A DNA stretch of 64,000 nucleotides from Succinatimonas hippei YIT 12066 (GTDB taxonomy: Bacteria > Pseudomonadota > Gammaproteobacteria > Enterobacterales > Succinivibrionaceae). Below, piece by piece: positions 18,931 to 28,189 of this stretch; positions within the stretch are counted from its first letter, which is position 1; each line of letters starts with the position of its first letter. The stretch is taken from assembly GCF_000188195.1 (NCBI RefSeq), contig NZ_GL830988.1, forward strand, positions 1 to 64,000. The letters run 5' to 3'. The notes under the pieces are model-generated. The model saw nothing but the letters and a program-made list of their open reading frames with translations, was not told where the DNA came from and did no database searches. Both the position numbers and the translations under genes were made by a program.

Positions 18931-19866
18931 TTAAAGTTTGTCGGTAAGCACTTCATCCTTTGTTTTAGATAAAAATTTCGTTACTTCATTATTTAAAGGA
19001 ATTGACGGAGAAGCTCCCTTCCGCGTAACGGCAATAGCCGATGCGGCCGTGGCGGTCTTAAGCGCTAAAGCCGGATCTATGTTATTAGCCAGATTCGCTA
19101 TAAGATAACCTAAAAAGGTATCACCGGCAGCAGTGGTATCAACCGCTTTTACTTTAAATGATTTGCATGAAATAACATCTTTACTCTGAATTTTAAATAG
19201 AGAGCCGCGAGATCCTAAGGTTAGGACAAAAGAAGTTTCGGGGAATTTTTGGGCAAGCGCTTCAAGGATGATATAAGGATCGGTATCTTCAGTCATATCT
19301 ACCATTGAAGATCCTTCAATTTCATTGACGATAAGATAAGAGCAAAGATTAAGCGGCAGCTTTAATAATTCAGCAGTGAAAGGGGAAACGTTAAAACATA
19401 CGCGCATACCTTTTGCTGATGCCTGCCTTATCATGTATTCGATATTGTTGACTTCATTTTGCAGAATTAAAAAATCACCTTTGGTAAAGCTATCCAAAGT
19501 ACAGTCAATTTCTTCTTTTGTTATAGTTTGGTTAGCACCGCCGTAAAGGAGAATACAATTTTGTCCTGAGGTGTCGACTTGAATGAAAGTGTGTCCGCTG
19601 GGACCGTTACGGCGCATTAAAAACTTATCATTGATATTGTTGGCGGCAATTGCATCGGTTAATACTTGGCTGTCGTCCTTACCTACGGCTCCTGCATGAT
19701 AAACTTCACCGCCGGCGCGAGATAATGCTACTGACTGATTTAAGCCTTTGCCTCCGGCAAAAACATTCCTGTTGATGGCTGCCAAGGTCTCTCCCGGCAT
19801 GACGAAATGCGGAACGTTATATACATAATCGATATTAAGTGAGCCGTAATTTAAAATTTTGCTCAT
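18931..19866 (-). CDS. rbsK: Ribokinase (PfkB family)
   Basis: Ribokinase phosphorylates ribose to ribose-5-phosphate. The 311 aa protein shows the PfkB pattern: NIDYVYNVPHFVMPGET at the substrate-binding N-terminus, FAGGKGLNQSVALSRAGG, and the ATP-site signature DTTAAGDTFLGYL near residue 240. The length matches E. coli RbsK (309 aa). No ribose transporter or RbsR is beside it. It stands in reverse orientation between hfq and hflX, which are adjacent in most gammaproteobacteria, so it was probably inserted there. Its product could feed the RpiB-family enzyme at 8.8 kb, but the genes are unlinked. Confidence 0.88.
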   Translation of the reverse strand: MSKILNYGSLNIDYVYNVPHFVMPGETLAAINRNVFAGGKGLNQSVALSRAGGEVYHAGAVGKDDSQVLTDAIAANNINDKFLMRRNGPSGHTFIQVDTSGQNCILLYGGANQTITKEEIDCTLDSFTKGDFLILQNEVNNIEYMIRQASAKGMRVCFNVSPFTAELLKLPLNLCSYLIVNEIEGSSMVDMTEDTDPYIILEALAQKFPETSFVLTLGSRGSLFKIQSKDVISCKSFKVKAVDTTAAGDTFLGYLIANLANNIDPALALKTATAASAIAVTRKGASPSIPLNNEVTKFLSKTKDEVLTDKL

Positions 19867-20171
19867 AGTTTTACCGCCCTTATAAAAAATTACTGACAGA
19901 TTAAATTATGCTCATTAAAAGCCAAGTGTGATATTTATTTTTAAGCTATAGCTGATTTTTTTGAAGTAAGCTGTATATTTAAGATAATTAATGCCGATGT
20001 TTTAATAAGAAGCAATGATACTTGGTGTAATGCAGAGCTATCATTCAGTATTTGGAATTAATCTGCGATAATATATTATGATAAATCATAATGTTTAGAG
20101 GCTTGATAATAATTAATACTACGCAGTAAACAGGTTTAGAAACAAAAAAGAGGAATTTTATTAAGGAAAAC
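19867..20171. other. Divergent rbsK/hflX intergenic region
   Basis: This AT-rich spacer of about 300 bases must hold the promoters of both divergent genes. I see no RNA gene. The only clear structure is the dyad at 20075-20092. Confidence 0.4.
20075..20092. promoter_or_regulatory. Perfect dyad ATTATGAT-AA-ATCATAAT upstream of hflX
   Basis: This perfect 8-2-8 inverted repeat lies about 80 bp before hflX and 210 bp before rbsK. It could bind a dimeric regulator, but AT-rich dyads of this length occur by chance in a window of this size. Confidence 0.25.
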
Positions 20172-21536
20172 ATGTCAGATCAGAAAATTGAAGCATTAGG
20201 TCCGACACTTTTAGTTCATGTTGAGCTGCCGCAGGCAGAATCCCAAGAAGATTTAGATGAGTTGTACCGTCTTGCAGAGTCGGCAGGAGGAAATGTGCGC
20301 GATGCCATCGTTTGTAAGCGCGATGTTCCGGATGCCAAGACTTTTATCGGGAAAGGCAAAGTCGTAGAAGTAGCTGATGCCGTAAGAGCGCATGACGTAT
20401 CTTGCGTTATCTTTAATTCGCCGCTTACTCCTGCTCAAGAGCGCAATCTTGAAAAAGAGTTTAGTGTTCGCGTCATGGACAGAATCGCGCTTATTCTGCA
20501 GATTTTTGCGCAGCGTGCCAGAACCTATGAAGGAAAGCTGCAAGTTGAACTTGCCATGCTGCGCTATGAACAGGCGCGATTGGTACGCGGATGGACTCAC
20601 CTTGAAAGACAAAAGGGTGGTTTCGGTTTGCGCGGCGGACCGGGTGAAACTCAGATTGAGCTTGACAGGCGAGCTTTGCGTGAGCGTATAGCGGCAATCA
20701 AAGCCGACCTTGACGTCGTTGCCTCACGTCGTGAGCAAAATCGCAGACAGCGGGTTAAAAACGCTGTTCCCGTAGTTTCTTTTGTCGGCTATACCAATGC
20801 GGGCAAGTCAACACTGTTTAATCGCCTTACCAAATCTGCGGTTTATGAAGCCGATCAGCTTTTTGCCACGCTTGATCCTACGCTGCGTACCGTAAGCCTT
20901 GATGTGGTCGGAAAGGCTGTTTTTGCCGATACCGTAGGTTTTATAAGACATTTGCCGCACGATTTAATAGCCGCGTTTAAATCCACGCTTGAAGAGACGG
21001 TCAAGGCTGATCTGCTTTTGCATATCATTGACGCAGCTGACAAGCGCGTTGAAGAAAATATCAAAGCGGTAAATGCGGTATTAAAACAAATCGGCGCTGA
21101 TGAAGTTCCGACGCTTTTGGTGTTTAATAAGGCCGATTTACTTGATACTCCTTACGATAAAGTTGTAAGAGATGAAACTGGTAAGCCCGTTAGGGTTAAT
21201 GTCAGTGCCAAAACCGGCTCGGGACTTTCCGATCTTTTATCATGCGTAAGTGAGCTTTTATCTTCAAATTTATGCACTTTTGCTGTTAAGATATACCCTC
21301 AGGACGGTAAATTGCGCAGCATGCTTTATGAAAGTAAAGCCGTAAGTAAAGAGAGTTATGCCGATGACGGCTCATTAATTCTTGAGCTTAAGATTTTAGC
21401 TGCCGATGCCGCGCGCATAGACAAAAAGACAGCAGGTCGCTTGAGAGCTTCATGCGTTGACGGAAAAGCTCCGTGGATAACGACTGAGGCAAAAGAAGAT
21501 CTTGATCTTGATTTGGTTTTTGATGATATAGATTAA
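20172..21536 (+). CDS. hflX: Ribosome-associated GTPase HflX
   Basis: HflX is a GTPase that splits stalled 70S ribosomes after stress. The N-terminal domain has the glycine-rich FGLRGGPGETQIELDRR segment near residue 155. The G domain shows G1 GYTNAGKSTLFNRL, G3 DTVGFIRHLPHDL and G4 NKAD. The 454 aa length is close to E. coli HflX (426 aa), with a somewhat longer C-terminus. An AAGGA site precedes the ATG. It starts the hflX-hflK-hflC run, with 2 bp between it and hflK. Confidence 0.96.
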   Translation: MSDQKIEALGPTLLVHVELPQAESQEDLDELYRLAESAGGNVRDAIVCKRDVPDAKTFIGKGKVVEVADAVRAHDVSCVIFNSPLTPAQERNLEKEFSVRVMDRIALILQIFAQRARTYEGKLQVELAMLRYEQARLVRGWTHLERQKGGFGLRGGPGETQIELDRRALRERIAAIKADLDVVASRREQNRRQRVKNAVPVVSFVGYTNAGKSTLFNRLTKSAVYEADQLFATLDPTLRTVSLDVVGKAVFADTVGFIRHLPHDLIAAFKSTLEETVKADLLLHIIDAADKRVEENIKAVNAVLKQIGADEVPTLLVFNKADLLDTPYDKVVRDETGKPVRVNVSAKTGSGLSDLLSCVSELLSSNLCTFAVKIYPQDGKLRSMLYESKAVSKESYADDGSLILELKILAADAARIDKKTAGRLRASCVDGKAPWITTEAKEDLDLDLVFDDID

Positions 21537-21538
21537 AT

Positions 21539-22852
21539 ATGAAAGAAAATAATCGCGATTATATGGCTTGGAATGCTCCTGGATCGTCTGGTTCGGGTAA
21601 TTCTGGTCAAGGACCGCAAAACAACGGCAGTCAAAACAATAATAACGATCCTTGGGGTCGAAATAACAACAATAATAACGATCCGTGGGGAAGACGTAAA
21701 AAGAACAATCAATTTGACGTAAACGATCTGCTAAATCGCCTTAAAAAAATGTTCGGCGGAGCCGGCGGCTCTGCAGGGAAAGCGGCTAAAAAAGGTGCCA
21801 GTTACGGACTTTATCTTTTAGTTGCCGTAGCCTTGGGCGTTTATATTTTTTCGGGTTTTTATACCGTACGCGAAGCTGAGCGCGGCGTAGTGTTGCGTTT
21901 TGGTAAAGTTTATGACGTAGTTGAGCCGGGCCTGCGCTGGAAATTTACCGGCATTGATGATGTTAACGTAGTCGATATCGAGCAGGTACGAGCTATCCAA
22001 TCTTCAGGCATGATGCTTACTGAAGATGAGAATGTGGTTATCGTTGAAATGGATGTGCAGTATCGCATTTCCGATCCGGTTAAGTATTTATATTCGGTAA
22101 CCGATCCGGATAATTCTCTTACCGAGGCCACCGACAGCGCTTTGCGTTACGTAGTCGGTCATACCATGATGGATGATATTTTGACTTCCGGTCGTGAAAT
22201 GGTAAGACAGAATACCCGTGATTTGCTGGTTTCAATCATTGAGCCTTATGATATGGGTCTTAGTGTTGTTGACGTAAACTTCTTGCCGGCCCATGCTCCT
22301 GATGAAGTTAAAGAAGCTTTTGATGATGCAATTGCCGCTCAGGAAGATGAGCAGCGCTTTAAGCGTGAAGCTGAAGCTTACGCCAATGAAGTGCTGCCGC
22401 GGGCTGACGGTCAGGTGCAGCGTATTACTCAGGAAGCTGAAGCCTATCGTTCCCGCGTAGTTCTGGAAGCACAAGGTCAAGTTGCCCGCTTTGAGCAGAT
22501 TTTGCCTGAGTATCTTGCAGCTCCTGAAATTACGCGCAAGCGTATTTATCTTGATACCATGCAGCAGGTAATGGGCAGCTCCTCCAAGATTATTTTGGAT
22601 ACTCCCGAGGGATCTTCTCCTGTTTTATATTTGCCTCTTCCTGAGAACAGGCAGGCACCTGCTCCGGTACAAAGCTCTGTAAATTCCGATCAAAGTGCCG
22701 ATTCGGTTCCTGTAACCGTTACTGAGACTTCGGTAAATGAACCTTTGCCTTTGCCGAGAAATGAAAGTTCTCAGACATCAAGCTCAAATACTAATCAAAG
22801 ATATGGAAGCAGTTCGTATAACACTTCAGGATATGGAAGGAGCGTAAGATAA
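21539..22852 (+). CDS. hflK: FtsH modulator HflK
   Basis: HflK is an inner-membrane SPFH protein that forms a cage with HflC around the FtsH protease. The N-terminus is Asn-rich with two DPWGR units separated by an Asn run (residues about 38-53), then a transmembrane segment (about 88-107, YLLVAVALGVYIFSGF) and the SPFH domain. A Ser/Asn-rich tail ends the protein. Homologues begin MAW, which matches the ATG at 21563; the ATG at 21539 has no clear ribosome site either, so the true start is open (437 or 429 aa). Its stop overlaps the hflC start as TAATG. Confidence 0.94.
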   Translation: MKENNRDYMAWNAPGSSGSGNSGQGPQNNGSQNNNNDPWGRNNNNNNDPWGRRKKNNQFDVNDLLNRLKKMFGGAGGSAGKAAKKGASYGLYLLVAVALGVYIFSGFYTVREAERGVVLRFGKVYDVVEPGLRWKFTGIDDVNVVDIEQVRAIQSSGMMLTEDENVVIVEMDVQYRISDPVKYLYSVTDPDNSLTEATDSALRYVVGHTMMDDILTSGREMVRQNTRDLLVSIIEPYDMGLSVVDVNFLPAHAPDEVKEAFDDAIAAQEDEQRFKREAEAYANEVLPRADGQVQRITQEAEAYRSRVVLEAQGQVARFEQILPEYLAAPEITRKRIYLDTMQQVMGSSSKIILDTPEGSSPVLYLPLPENRQAPAPVQSSVNSDQSADSVPVTVTETSVNEPLPLPRNESSQTSSSNTNQRYGSSSYNTSGYGRSVR

Positions 22853-23817
22853 TGAGCAAAGTAGGTTTTAATTCAATTCTTGCCGTTATCGTCGTTCTTG
22901 CGTTAGTGGCTTTTAACTCTCTGTTTGTGATTAAAGAAGGAAATGTCGGTATCGTTACACGTTTCGGTGCCGTTGTCCGTACTTCCGATGCCGAGCTTAA
23001 TGTCTCAAGACCCGGACTGCACTTTAAGATTCCGTTTATCGATAAAATCAGAATTCTTGATTCAAGAATTCAGACCTTAAGTTCACGTGCCGATCGTTTC
23101 GTTACTTCAGAGAAAAAGGATTTGATTATCGACTCCTATGTTAAGTGGAGAATAAGCGATCCTGCTACTTTTTATCTGACAACTGCAGGCGGCAACAAGA
23201 TGCAGGCAGAGGAATTATTGCGCCGTCGCATCACCAACTCTTTGCGCAGCCAAATCGGCCGTTTGACCATTCATGAGATTGTCTCGGGACAGGGCAGTGA
23301 AGATATTAATACTCCAAGCGGCGCTAATGAAGAGCCTGCCGTTATCGGTGCCTCAAAACGCGATGAAGTTATGCAAAATGCCTTAAAAGATATCGGTACT
23401 TCAGCTACTGAGCTTGGCATCGAAATTGTCGACGTTCGTATTAAGCAGATTAATTTGCCGCCTGAGGTATCAAACTCCATTTATCAGCGTATGCGCGCCG
23501 AACGTAATGCCGTTGCTAAGCTGCACCGTTCCGAAGGTCGAAAAGAGGCCGAGACCATTCGTGCCAAAGCTGACCGTGAGGTGGCGATAAAGGTCGCATC
23601 AGCCGAACGTGATGCCCGAAAACTTAAAGGTGAGGGTGATGCTGAGGCTACCAAGATATATGCTGAGGCTTATTCCCGCAATCCCGAGCTCTTTAATTTC
23701 TTGCGCTCTATGGATGCTTACCGCGCCTCAATGCAGAGCGGTCGTGACGTCATGGTATTAAAGCCTGACAGCGAATTCTTAAGATACTTTAATGATTCGC
23801 ATGGCAATGCTCAGTAA
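22852..23817 (+). CDS. hflC: FtsH modulator HflC
   Basis: HflC is the partner of HflK in the membrane cage that limits FtsH access to membrane substrates. The 321 aa protein has one N-terminal transmembrane segment (residues 5-25) and an SPFH domain containing VKEGNVGIVTRFG-like sequence and GLHFKIPFIDKI. A long charged helix (about 215-270) has alternating Ala, Glu and Arg. It overlaps hflK by one base (TAATG), so the two are translated together. A short spacer of 79 bp leads to purA. Confidence 0.95.
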   Translation: MSKVGFNSILAVIVVLALVAFNSLFVIKEGNVGIVTRFGAVVRTSDAELNVSRPGLHFKIPFIDKIRILDSRIQTLSSRADRFVTSEKKDLIIDSYVKWRISDPATFYLTTAGGNKMQAEELLRRRITNSLRSQIGRLTIHEIVSGQGSEDINTPSGANEEPAVIGASKRDEVMQNALKDIGTSATELGIEIVDVRIKQINLPPEVSNSIYQRMRAERNAVAKLHRSEGRKEAETIRAKADREVAIKVASAERDARKLKGEGDAEATKIYAEAYSRNPELFNFLRSMDAYRASMQSGRDVMVLKPDSEFLRYFNDSHGNAQ

Positions 23818-23896
23818 AAATAGCTATAATCTATCGTTTGCGATTTTTACCTTGATTTTGGTTTAAAGCGGATTTTCCGCATGAGAGAGATGCAAA

Positions 23897-25195
23897 ATGC
23901 CGAATAATGTTGTAGTTCTCGGAACACAATGGGGTGATGAGGGCAAAGGCAAAGTGGCCGATTTGCTTACTGCAAAGGCCGGAGTCGTTGTTCGCAGTCA
24001 GGGCGGCAATAATGCCGGACATACTTTGGTGGTAGGCGACAAGAAAGTCGTGGTACGTTTGGTACCGTCAGGTATTTTACACAGTTCCTGCCAGTGCCTT
24101 ATCGGCAGCGGCGTAGTGGTTTCTCCGGAGGCGCTTTTCACTGAAATAGAGGAGTTGAAACAAGCCGGATTTACCGATGCTGAATCCCGTATCAAGGTAT
24201 CAGGGGCTTGTGCCATGCTGCTTCCGATCCATCCGGCTATTGATCGCGGTGCTGAGAAAAAGCGCGGCAAGAATGCTATCGGCACTACCGGCCGCGGTAT
24301 CGGTCCTTGCTATGAAGATAAGGTCGCTCGCCGCGGAGTTCGTATCGGTGACTTATTTGACATGAAGCGTTTTGAAGAGCGTTTGAAGTCTTTGCTTGAT
24401 TACCGTAATTTCATGCTCAAAAACTACTATGATGAGCCTGAAGTTTCATTTGAATCCGTAATGGAAAACGTCATGCGTTACCGTGAGCGCCTTTTGGCTA
24501 TGGTTACCGACGTTTCGGATGTTATCGCTAAAGCACGCGCTGTCGGTACTAAAGTTTTATTTGAAGGAGCTCAGGGTACATTCCTTGATATCGATTACGG
24601 TACTTATCCGTACGTAACCTCTTCAAATACTGTAGCAGGCGGCTGCTGCACAGGATCCGGTGCCGGTCCTTTGCATATTGATTATGTTTTAGGCATTGCT
24701 AAAGCCTATACTACCCGAGTAGGCGGCGGCCCTTTCCCTACCGAGCTTACTGATGAGATCGGCAAGGGAATTTGTACTCGCGGTAAAGAGTTCGGTGCCG
24801 TAACCGGACGCCCGCGTCGTGCCGGATGGTATGATGCTGTGGCTATGCGCCGTGCCGTTACCATTAATTCTTTGTCAGGCATCGCTTTGATGAAGCTTGA
24901 TGTTTTGGACGGGATGGATGAAGTTAAGATATGTACCGCTTACAAATTGCCCAACGGTGCAATTACCGAACTTCCTCCGCTTGCTGCTGATGATTATGCC
25001 ATGGTCACTCCGGTATATGAAACGATGCCGGGCTGGAAGGAATCTACTTTCGGTATAACCGAGTTTGATAAATTGCCGGTTAATGCCCGCAATTATGTAC
25101 GCCGCTTAGAAGAGCTTGCCGGTGTTAAGATTGCTATCCTTTCTACCGGACCTGAGCGCGATCAGACCATTTATATCGAAGATCCTTTTGCTTAG
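23897..25195 (+). CDS. purA: Adenylosuccinate synthetase
   Basis: PurA makes adenylosuccinate from IMP, aspartate and GTP, the first step committed to AMP. Motifs seen in the 432 aa product are the P-loop-like [11 protein letters not shown] (residues 8-18), NNAGHT (about 38-43), TTGRGIGP, and VGGGPFPTE near residue 275. Length is exactly as expected (E. coli 432 aa). It is the last gene of the nnr-to-purA block and is closed by a strong terminator. Confidence 0.98.
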   Translation: MPNNVVVLGTQWGDEGKGKVADLLTAKAGVVVRSQGGNNAGHTLVVGDKKVVVRLVPSGILHSSCQCLIGSGVVVSPEALFTEIEELKQAGFTDAESRIKVSGACAMLLPIHPAIDRGAEKKRGKNAIGTTGRGIGPCYEDKVARRGVRIGDLFDMKRFEERLKSLLDYRNFMLKNYYDEPEVSFESVMENVMRYRERLLAMVTDVSDVIAKARAVGTKVLFEGAQGTFLDIDYGTYPYVTSSNTVAGGCCTGSGAGPLHIDYVLGIAKAYTTRVGGGPFPTELTDEIGKGICTRGKEFGAVTGRPRRAGWYDAVAMRRAVTINSLSGIALMKLDVLDGMDEVKICTAYKLPNGAITELPPLAADDYAMVTPVYETMPGWKESTFGITEFDKLPVNARNYVRRLEELAGVKIAILSTGPERDQTIYIEDPFA

Positions 25196-25213
25196 TTTTT
25201 AAAGATCTTAAAG

Positions 25214-25244
25214 AAAAATGCCCTGCAATTTGCGGGGCATTTTT
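25214..25244 (+). terminator. Intrinsic terminator after purA
   Basis: The stem AAAAATGCCC/GGGCATTTTT encloses TGCAATTTGCG, which adds an inner TGCA pairing. The T run is part of the stem's 3' arm. It lies 19 bases after the stop codon. Confidence 0.88.
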
Positions 25245-25266
25245 ACTATGGTGATATGTTTTCTGT

Positions 25267-26109
25267 TTAGAAATCGTAAGTGTCGGGATCCGGTCCTACA
25301 CGCTCGTCTTTATTTAAACTGTCTATAAGTGCAATATCTTGAGCGCTGAGCTTAAAATCAAAGATGTCAGCATTGGAAATAACTCGTTCTTTTTTAGTGG
25401 AGCGTACGGCAAGACATAGGCCTTTTTCAATGATCCACCTTAAAACGATTTGAGCTGCGGTTTTGTGATATTTTGCGGCGATCTTATTGATGGTTTCATC
25501 ATTTAAGACTAATCCTCGCATTAAAGGAGACCATGCCTGAACTACGATATCCTGTTGTTTACAGAATTCAACTAAATCTTTACGTGTATTGTAAGGATGA
25601 AATTCTATTTGATTTAAAACCGGCTTTACTTTAGCAAAAGTGAATAAATGTTCTAAATGATGAATTTGAAAGTTGCTGACACCAATGGCTTTTGTTCTTC
25701 CGCTTGCGTAAATTTCCTCAAGAGCTTTCCACGGCTCTACATAAGCCTCGTTTTGTCCGGGCCAGTGCAGCAGGTATAAATCGATATAATCAAGATTAAG
25801 CTTTTGCAGGCTTTCGTCAAAGGCCTTTAATGACTCTTCTTTTGAAATATGCTTGTTCCACAGTTTTGTGGTAACGAAAATGTCTTCACGCTTAAGTCCG
25901 TTTTTTTCAAGTCCAAGCTTGATGCCGATACCGGTTTCAACTTCATTACCGTAAATTGCGGCGGTATCAATAAGGCGGTATCCTGCACTTATAGCATCTT
26001 CAACATTTTGTGCGGTCATATTGGTATCGACTTTAAAAACGCCGAGACCAAAAGCGGGAATTGCGGTTTTGTTATTAAGCGTGATCCTTGAAGCAAGTGA
26101 ATCAATCAT
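25267..26109 (-). CDS. Aldo/keto reductase (DkgA-like)
   Basis: This is an NADPH-dependent aldo/keto reductase of 280 aa. The catalytic tetrad is visible: Asp in RLIDTAAIYGNE, Tyr four residues on, Lys in TTKLWNKH and His in LLHWPG. The cofactor region includes GVSNFQ and LAVRSTKKERV near residue 240. The closest well-known relatives are the 2,5-diketo-D-gluconate reductases (DkgA/DkgB), but the family is broad and the substrate cannot be told. It stands alone, convergent with purA. Confidence 0.88.
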   Translation of the reverse strand: MIDSLASRITLNNKTAIPAFGLGVFKVDTNMTAQNVEDAISAGYRLIDTAAIYGNEVETGIGIKLGLEKNGLKREDIFVTTKLWNKHISKEESLKAFDESLQKLNLDYIDLYLLHWPGQNEAYVEPWKALEEIYASGRTKAIGVSNFQIHHLEHLFTFAKVKPVLNQIEFHPYNTRKDLVEFCKQQDIVVQAWSPLMRGLVLNDETINKIAAKYHKTAAQIVLRWIIEKGLCLAVRSTKKERVISNADIFDFKLSAQDIALIDSLNKDERVGPDPDTYDF

Positions 26110-26324
26110 AGAAGCCTCTACGGTAAAAAAGAAAAAGCAGCAATTAATATGCTGGTACTGTCAAAGTATACTTTAAAAAAAGATTATAAGTTTCAGCTTG
26201 TTCATCTATTGATCTTAAAAAGGCAAAATTAACTGTATATAACGGTTTGTTTTTTTACTTGCCTTGCTCAGATTAAAATTAACAGTTTTATTTTTTAGGT
26301 TAATAAGTTTTATCAATAGAAAAG

Positions 26325-26348
26325 AGCCGACTGGGAAGTCGGCTAAAA
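26325..26348 (-). terminator. Intrinsic terminator after mltD
   Basis: On the minus strand AGCCGACT-TCCC-AGTCGGCT forms a perfect 8-bp stem followed by CTTTTCT, shortly after the mltD stop codon. Confidence 0.8.
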
Positions 26349-26371
26349 GACAGAATTTTTAATTGAAGCTC

Positions 26372-27316
26372 TTACTTGCTCAAGGCTTTTTCAAGACGTC
26401 TTGCGTTTTCAATCGGTACCAGCAATCCGTACTGGTGTTTAGTCTTAAGCGAGTCGGTTAAATAACCTGCGTTTAAATGCTGCAAGGTAGTGATCTTAAC
26501 GCCTGAAAGCTCGGCAGCTTTTTTCATGGAGTTAATCTTTCCTGCAACTTGAACGCGTTTGAAAGCAGGACGATTCTTAAGCATAGGACGTTCTACGCCG
26601 TATTTTTCAGGGAAACGCAGAATGTCAGCATATGCATGGAATCTTCTTACATATAAGCGTGCATGTTTTGAAAGCTTCAAAGTGCTCATATTGTAAGTTT
26701 TCACGCCGCTTTTTTGGGCGTTGCGGATTGCTCGCTTAATAGTGAACTCGCCTTGGTTATAAGCGGCGATGGCAAGATCCCAGTTATGATTGAGTTCGTT
26801 GTATAGATGAGTCAAATAACGCAATGAGGCATCGGTAGAGCGGATGAAATCATAAAACTCATCATAGTTTGAAGAGGTCTTAAGTCCGTATGATTTTCCG
26901 GTGGCACGGATAAACTGCCACGGACCTTTAGCCCCGGCATTGGAACGGGCACGCTGATTATAGCCGCTTTCAAGCAAAGGAAGAGCTACAAGCTCTACCG
27001 GAAGATTGCGATTTTTAAGCTCGGTGAGCAAATGGTGCATAAACGGCGCACCCTTTTCCATATGTGACTCAAAAGAATTAACCAGCTTTTTTGCCTCCTT
27101 CTTTTCCGCCTCGGTAAGTTTTATGTTGAGCATAAAACGTGAAGGATTAAAAAGATCGCTGCTCCATAAAGAACCGCTTGAGTTGCGGTTTACAACAACG
27201 GAGTTTTCCGTTTTATAAGTTTGGTTTTTGTTTACCGTAGCAGATTGTGCTGAAAATACGGTCAATACGCATAATAATATAGCTGTCGCAAGCGCAATAG
27301 TTTTACTAACCATTTT
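26372..27316 (-). CDS. mltD: Membrane-bound lytic murein transglycosylase D-like
   Basis: This lytic transglycosylase cleaves peptidoglycan glycan strands to 1,6-anhydromuropeptides. It has a signal peptide (to about residue 27) and a GH23 domain with the catalytic Glu in LPLLESGYN, followed by AKGPWQFI and AAYNQGE. One LysM-like domain (AAELSGVKITTLQHLN) ends the protein. I see no clear lipobox. At 314 aa it is shorter than E. coli MltD (452 aa), which has two LysM units. I place the start at the ATG at 27316 after GGTG; a GTG at 27322 is possible. It lies 32 bp from rnhA, in the E. coli-like mltD/rnhA/dnaQ neighbourhood. Confidence 0.87.
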   Translation of the reverse strand, partial: KMVSKTIALATAILLCVLTVFSAQSATVNKNQTYKTENSVVVNRNSSGSLWSSDLFNPSRFMLNIKLTEAEKKEAKKLVNSFESHMEKGAPFMHHLLTELKNRNLPVELVALPLLESGYNQRARSNAGAKGPWQFIRATGKSYGLKTSSNYDEFYDFIRSTDASLRYLTHLYNELNHNWDLAIAAYNQGEFTIKRAIRNAQKSGVKTYNMSTLKLSKHARLYVRRFHAYADILRFPEKYGVERPMLKNRPAFKRVQVAGKINSMKKAAELSGVKITTLQHLNAGYLTDSLKTKHQYGLLVPIENARRLEKALSK

Positions 27317-27348
27317 CACCAACTTGGCTAATGCCGTTTACTTTCTCC

Positions 27349-27813
27349 CTAGGAAAAGGAAAAACCGGTATCTTCCTGTTTTCCTTCGCCGCTGGCCGCG
27401 GCACGGGCAAGTTCATCGCAACGCTCATTCTCAGCGTGTCCGGCGTGACCCTTTACCCACTCCCACTTTACAAGGTGTTTTTGGCAAAGTGAATCAAGTC
27501 TTTGCCATAAATCCTTGTTCTTGACGGGCTTTTTGTTGCTCGTCATCCAGCCGTTTCGTTTCCAGGTTTTGATCCAGGACGTAATTCCGTTTTTGACATA
27601 TTGACTGTCACTGGTAACGGTTACGCAGCACGGCTCTTTTAGTTGTTCAAGTCCCACAATGACTGCCATTATCTCCATGCGATTGTTGGTCGTTTGAAGA
27701 TAACCGCAAGATAATTCTTTTACGTGTTCCTTATATTTTAAGATTACCCCGTAACCTCCGGGTCCGGGATTGTTTAGACAGGAACCGTCTGTATATAAAT
27801 TTATTTCTTTCAT
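27349..27813 (-). CDS. rnhA: Ribonuclease HI
   Basis: RNase HI removes RNA from RNA-DNA hybrids such as R-loops and Okazaki primers. The 154 aa protein carries the four catalytic acidic residues: Asp in [14 protein letters not shown], Glu in [10 protein letters not shown], Asp in TVTSDSQYV, and the last Asp in [12 protein letters not shown], plus the His of VKGHAGH. The length is like E. coli RnhA (155 aa). It is divergent from dnaQ, as in E. coli, and may be co-transcribed with mltD. Confidence 0.97.
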   Translation of the reverse strand: MKEINLYTDGSCLNNPGPGGYGVILKYKEHVKELSCGYLQTTNNRMEIMAVIVGLEQLKEPCCVTVTSDSQYVKNGITSWIKTWKRNGWMTSNKKPVKNKDLWQRLDSLCQKHLVKWEWVKGHAGHAENERCDELARAAASGEGKQEDTGFSFS

Positions 27814-28189
27814 TATTATTCGCAGCTAGATTTAACTTGGCTGTGCGTAGATTATAACATAAAGTTTATTAAAATACTTTCTTATAAATCAATAAGTTAC
27901 TTACAGAAGGGCGAAAATTGGATGGTTAAAAAGCGTGATCGGAGTCAAAATTTGAAAAGAGTGCACAAAAAGTCATAGTAAGGCAGAGATTAAACAACAA
28001 ATTATTTTAATTCGCTGTTTTTCTTTTTTACTTAAAGTGATTTTCTCACTTTTGTATGTTTTGTCATCTGCATTATGTATAATCACATAACTTGTATATT
28101 CTCTTCTCTTTTTAAAGATCAAGCTGGTTTTCTTTTGTTTTATAAGCGCAATTGTTGCCGCATTTTTAGAAGAAGGCGTTTGTGAGTTT
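27814..28189. other. rnhA/dnaQ divergent intergenic region
   Basis: This AT-rich spacer of 376 bases must hold both promoters. A TATAAT stands at 28078-28083 on the plus strand, but without a well-spaced -35 box. A 7-bp hairpin AAAGTGA/TCACTTT lies at 28034-28052. I see no gene or decayed gene in it. Confidence 0.4.

Noticed and set aside
20075-20092. Dyad before hflX as a proven operator
   Set aside because: Kept only as a weak feature, because perfect 8-bp AT-rich dyads are expected by chance once or more in a window of this size.
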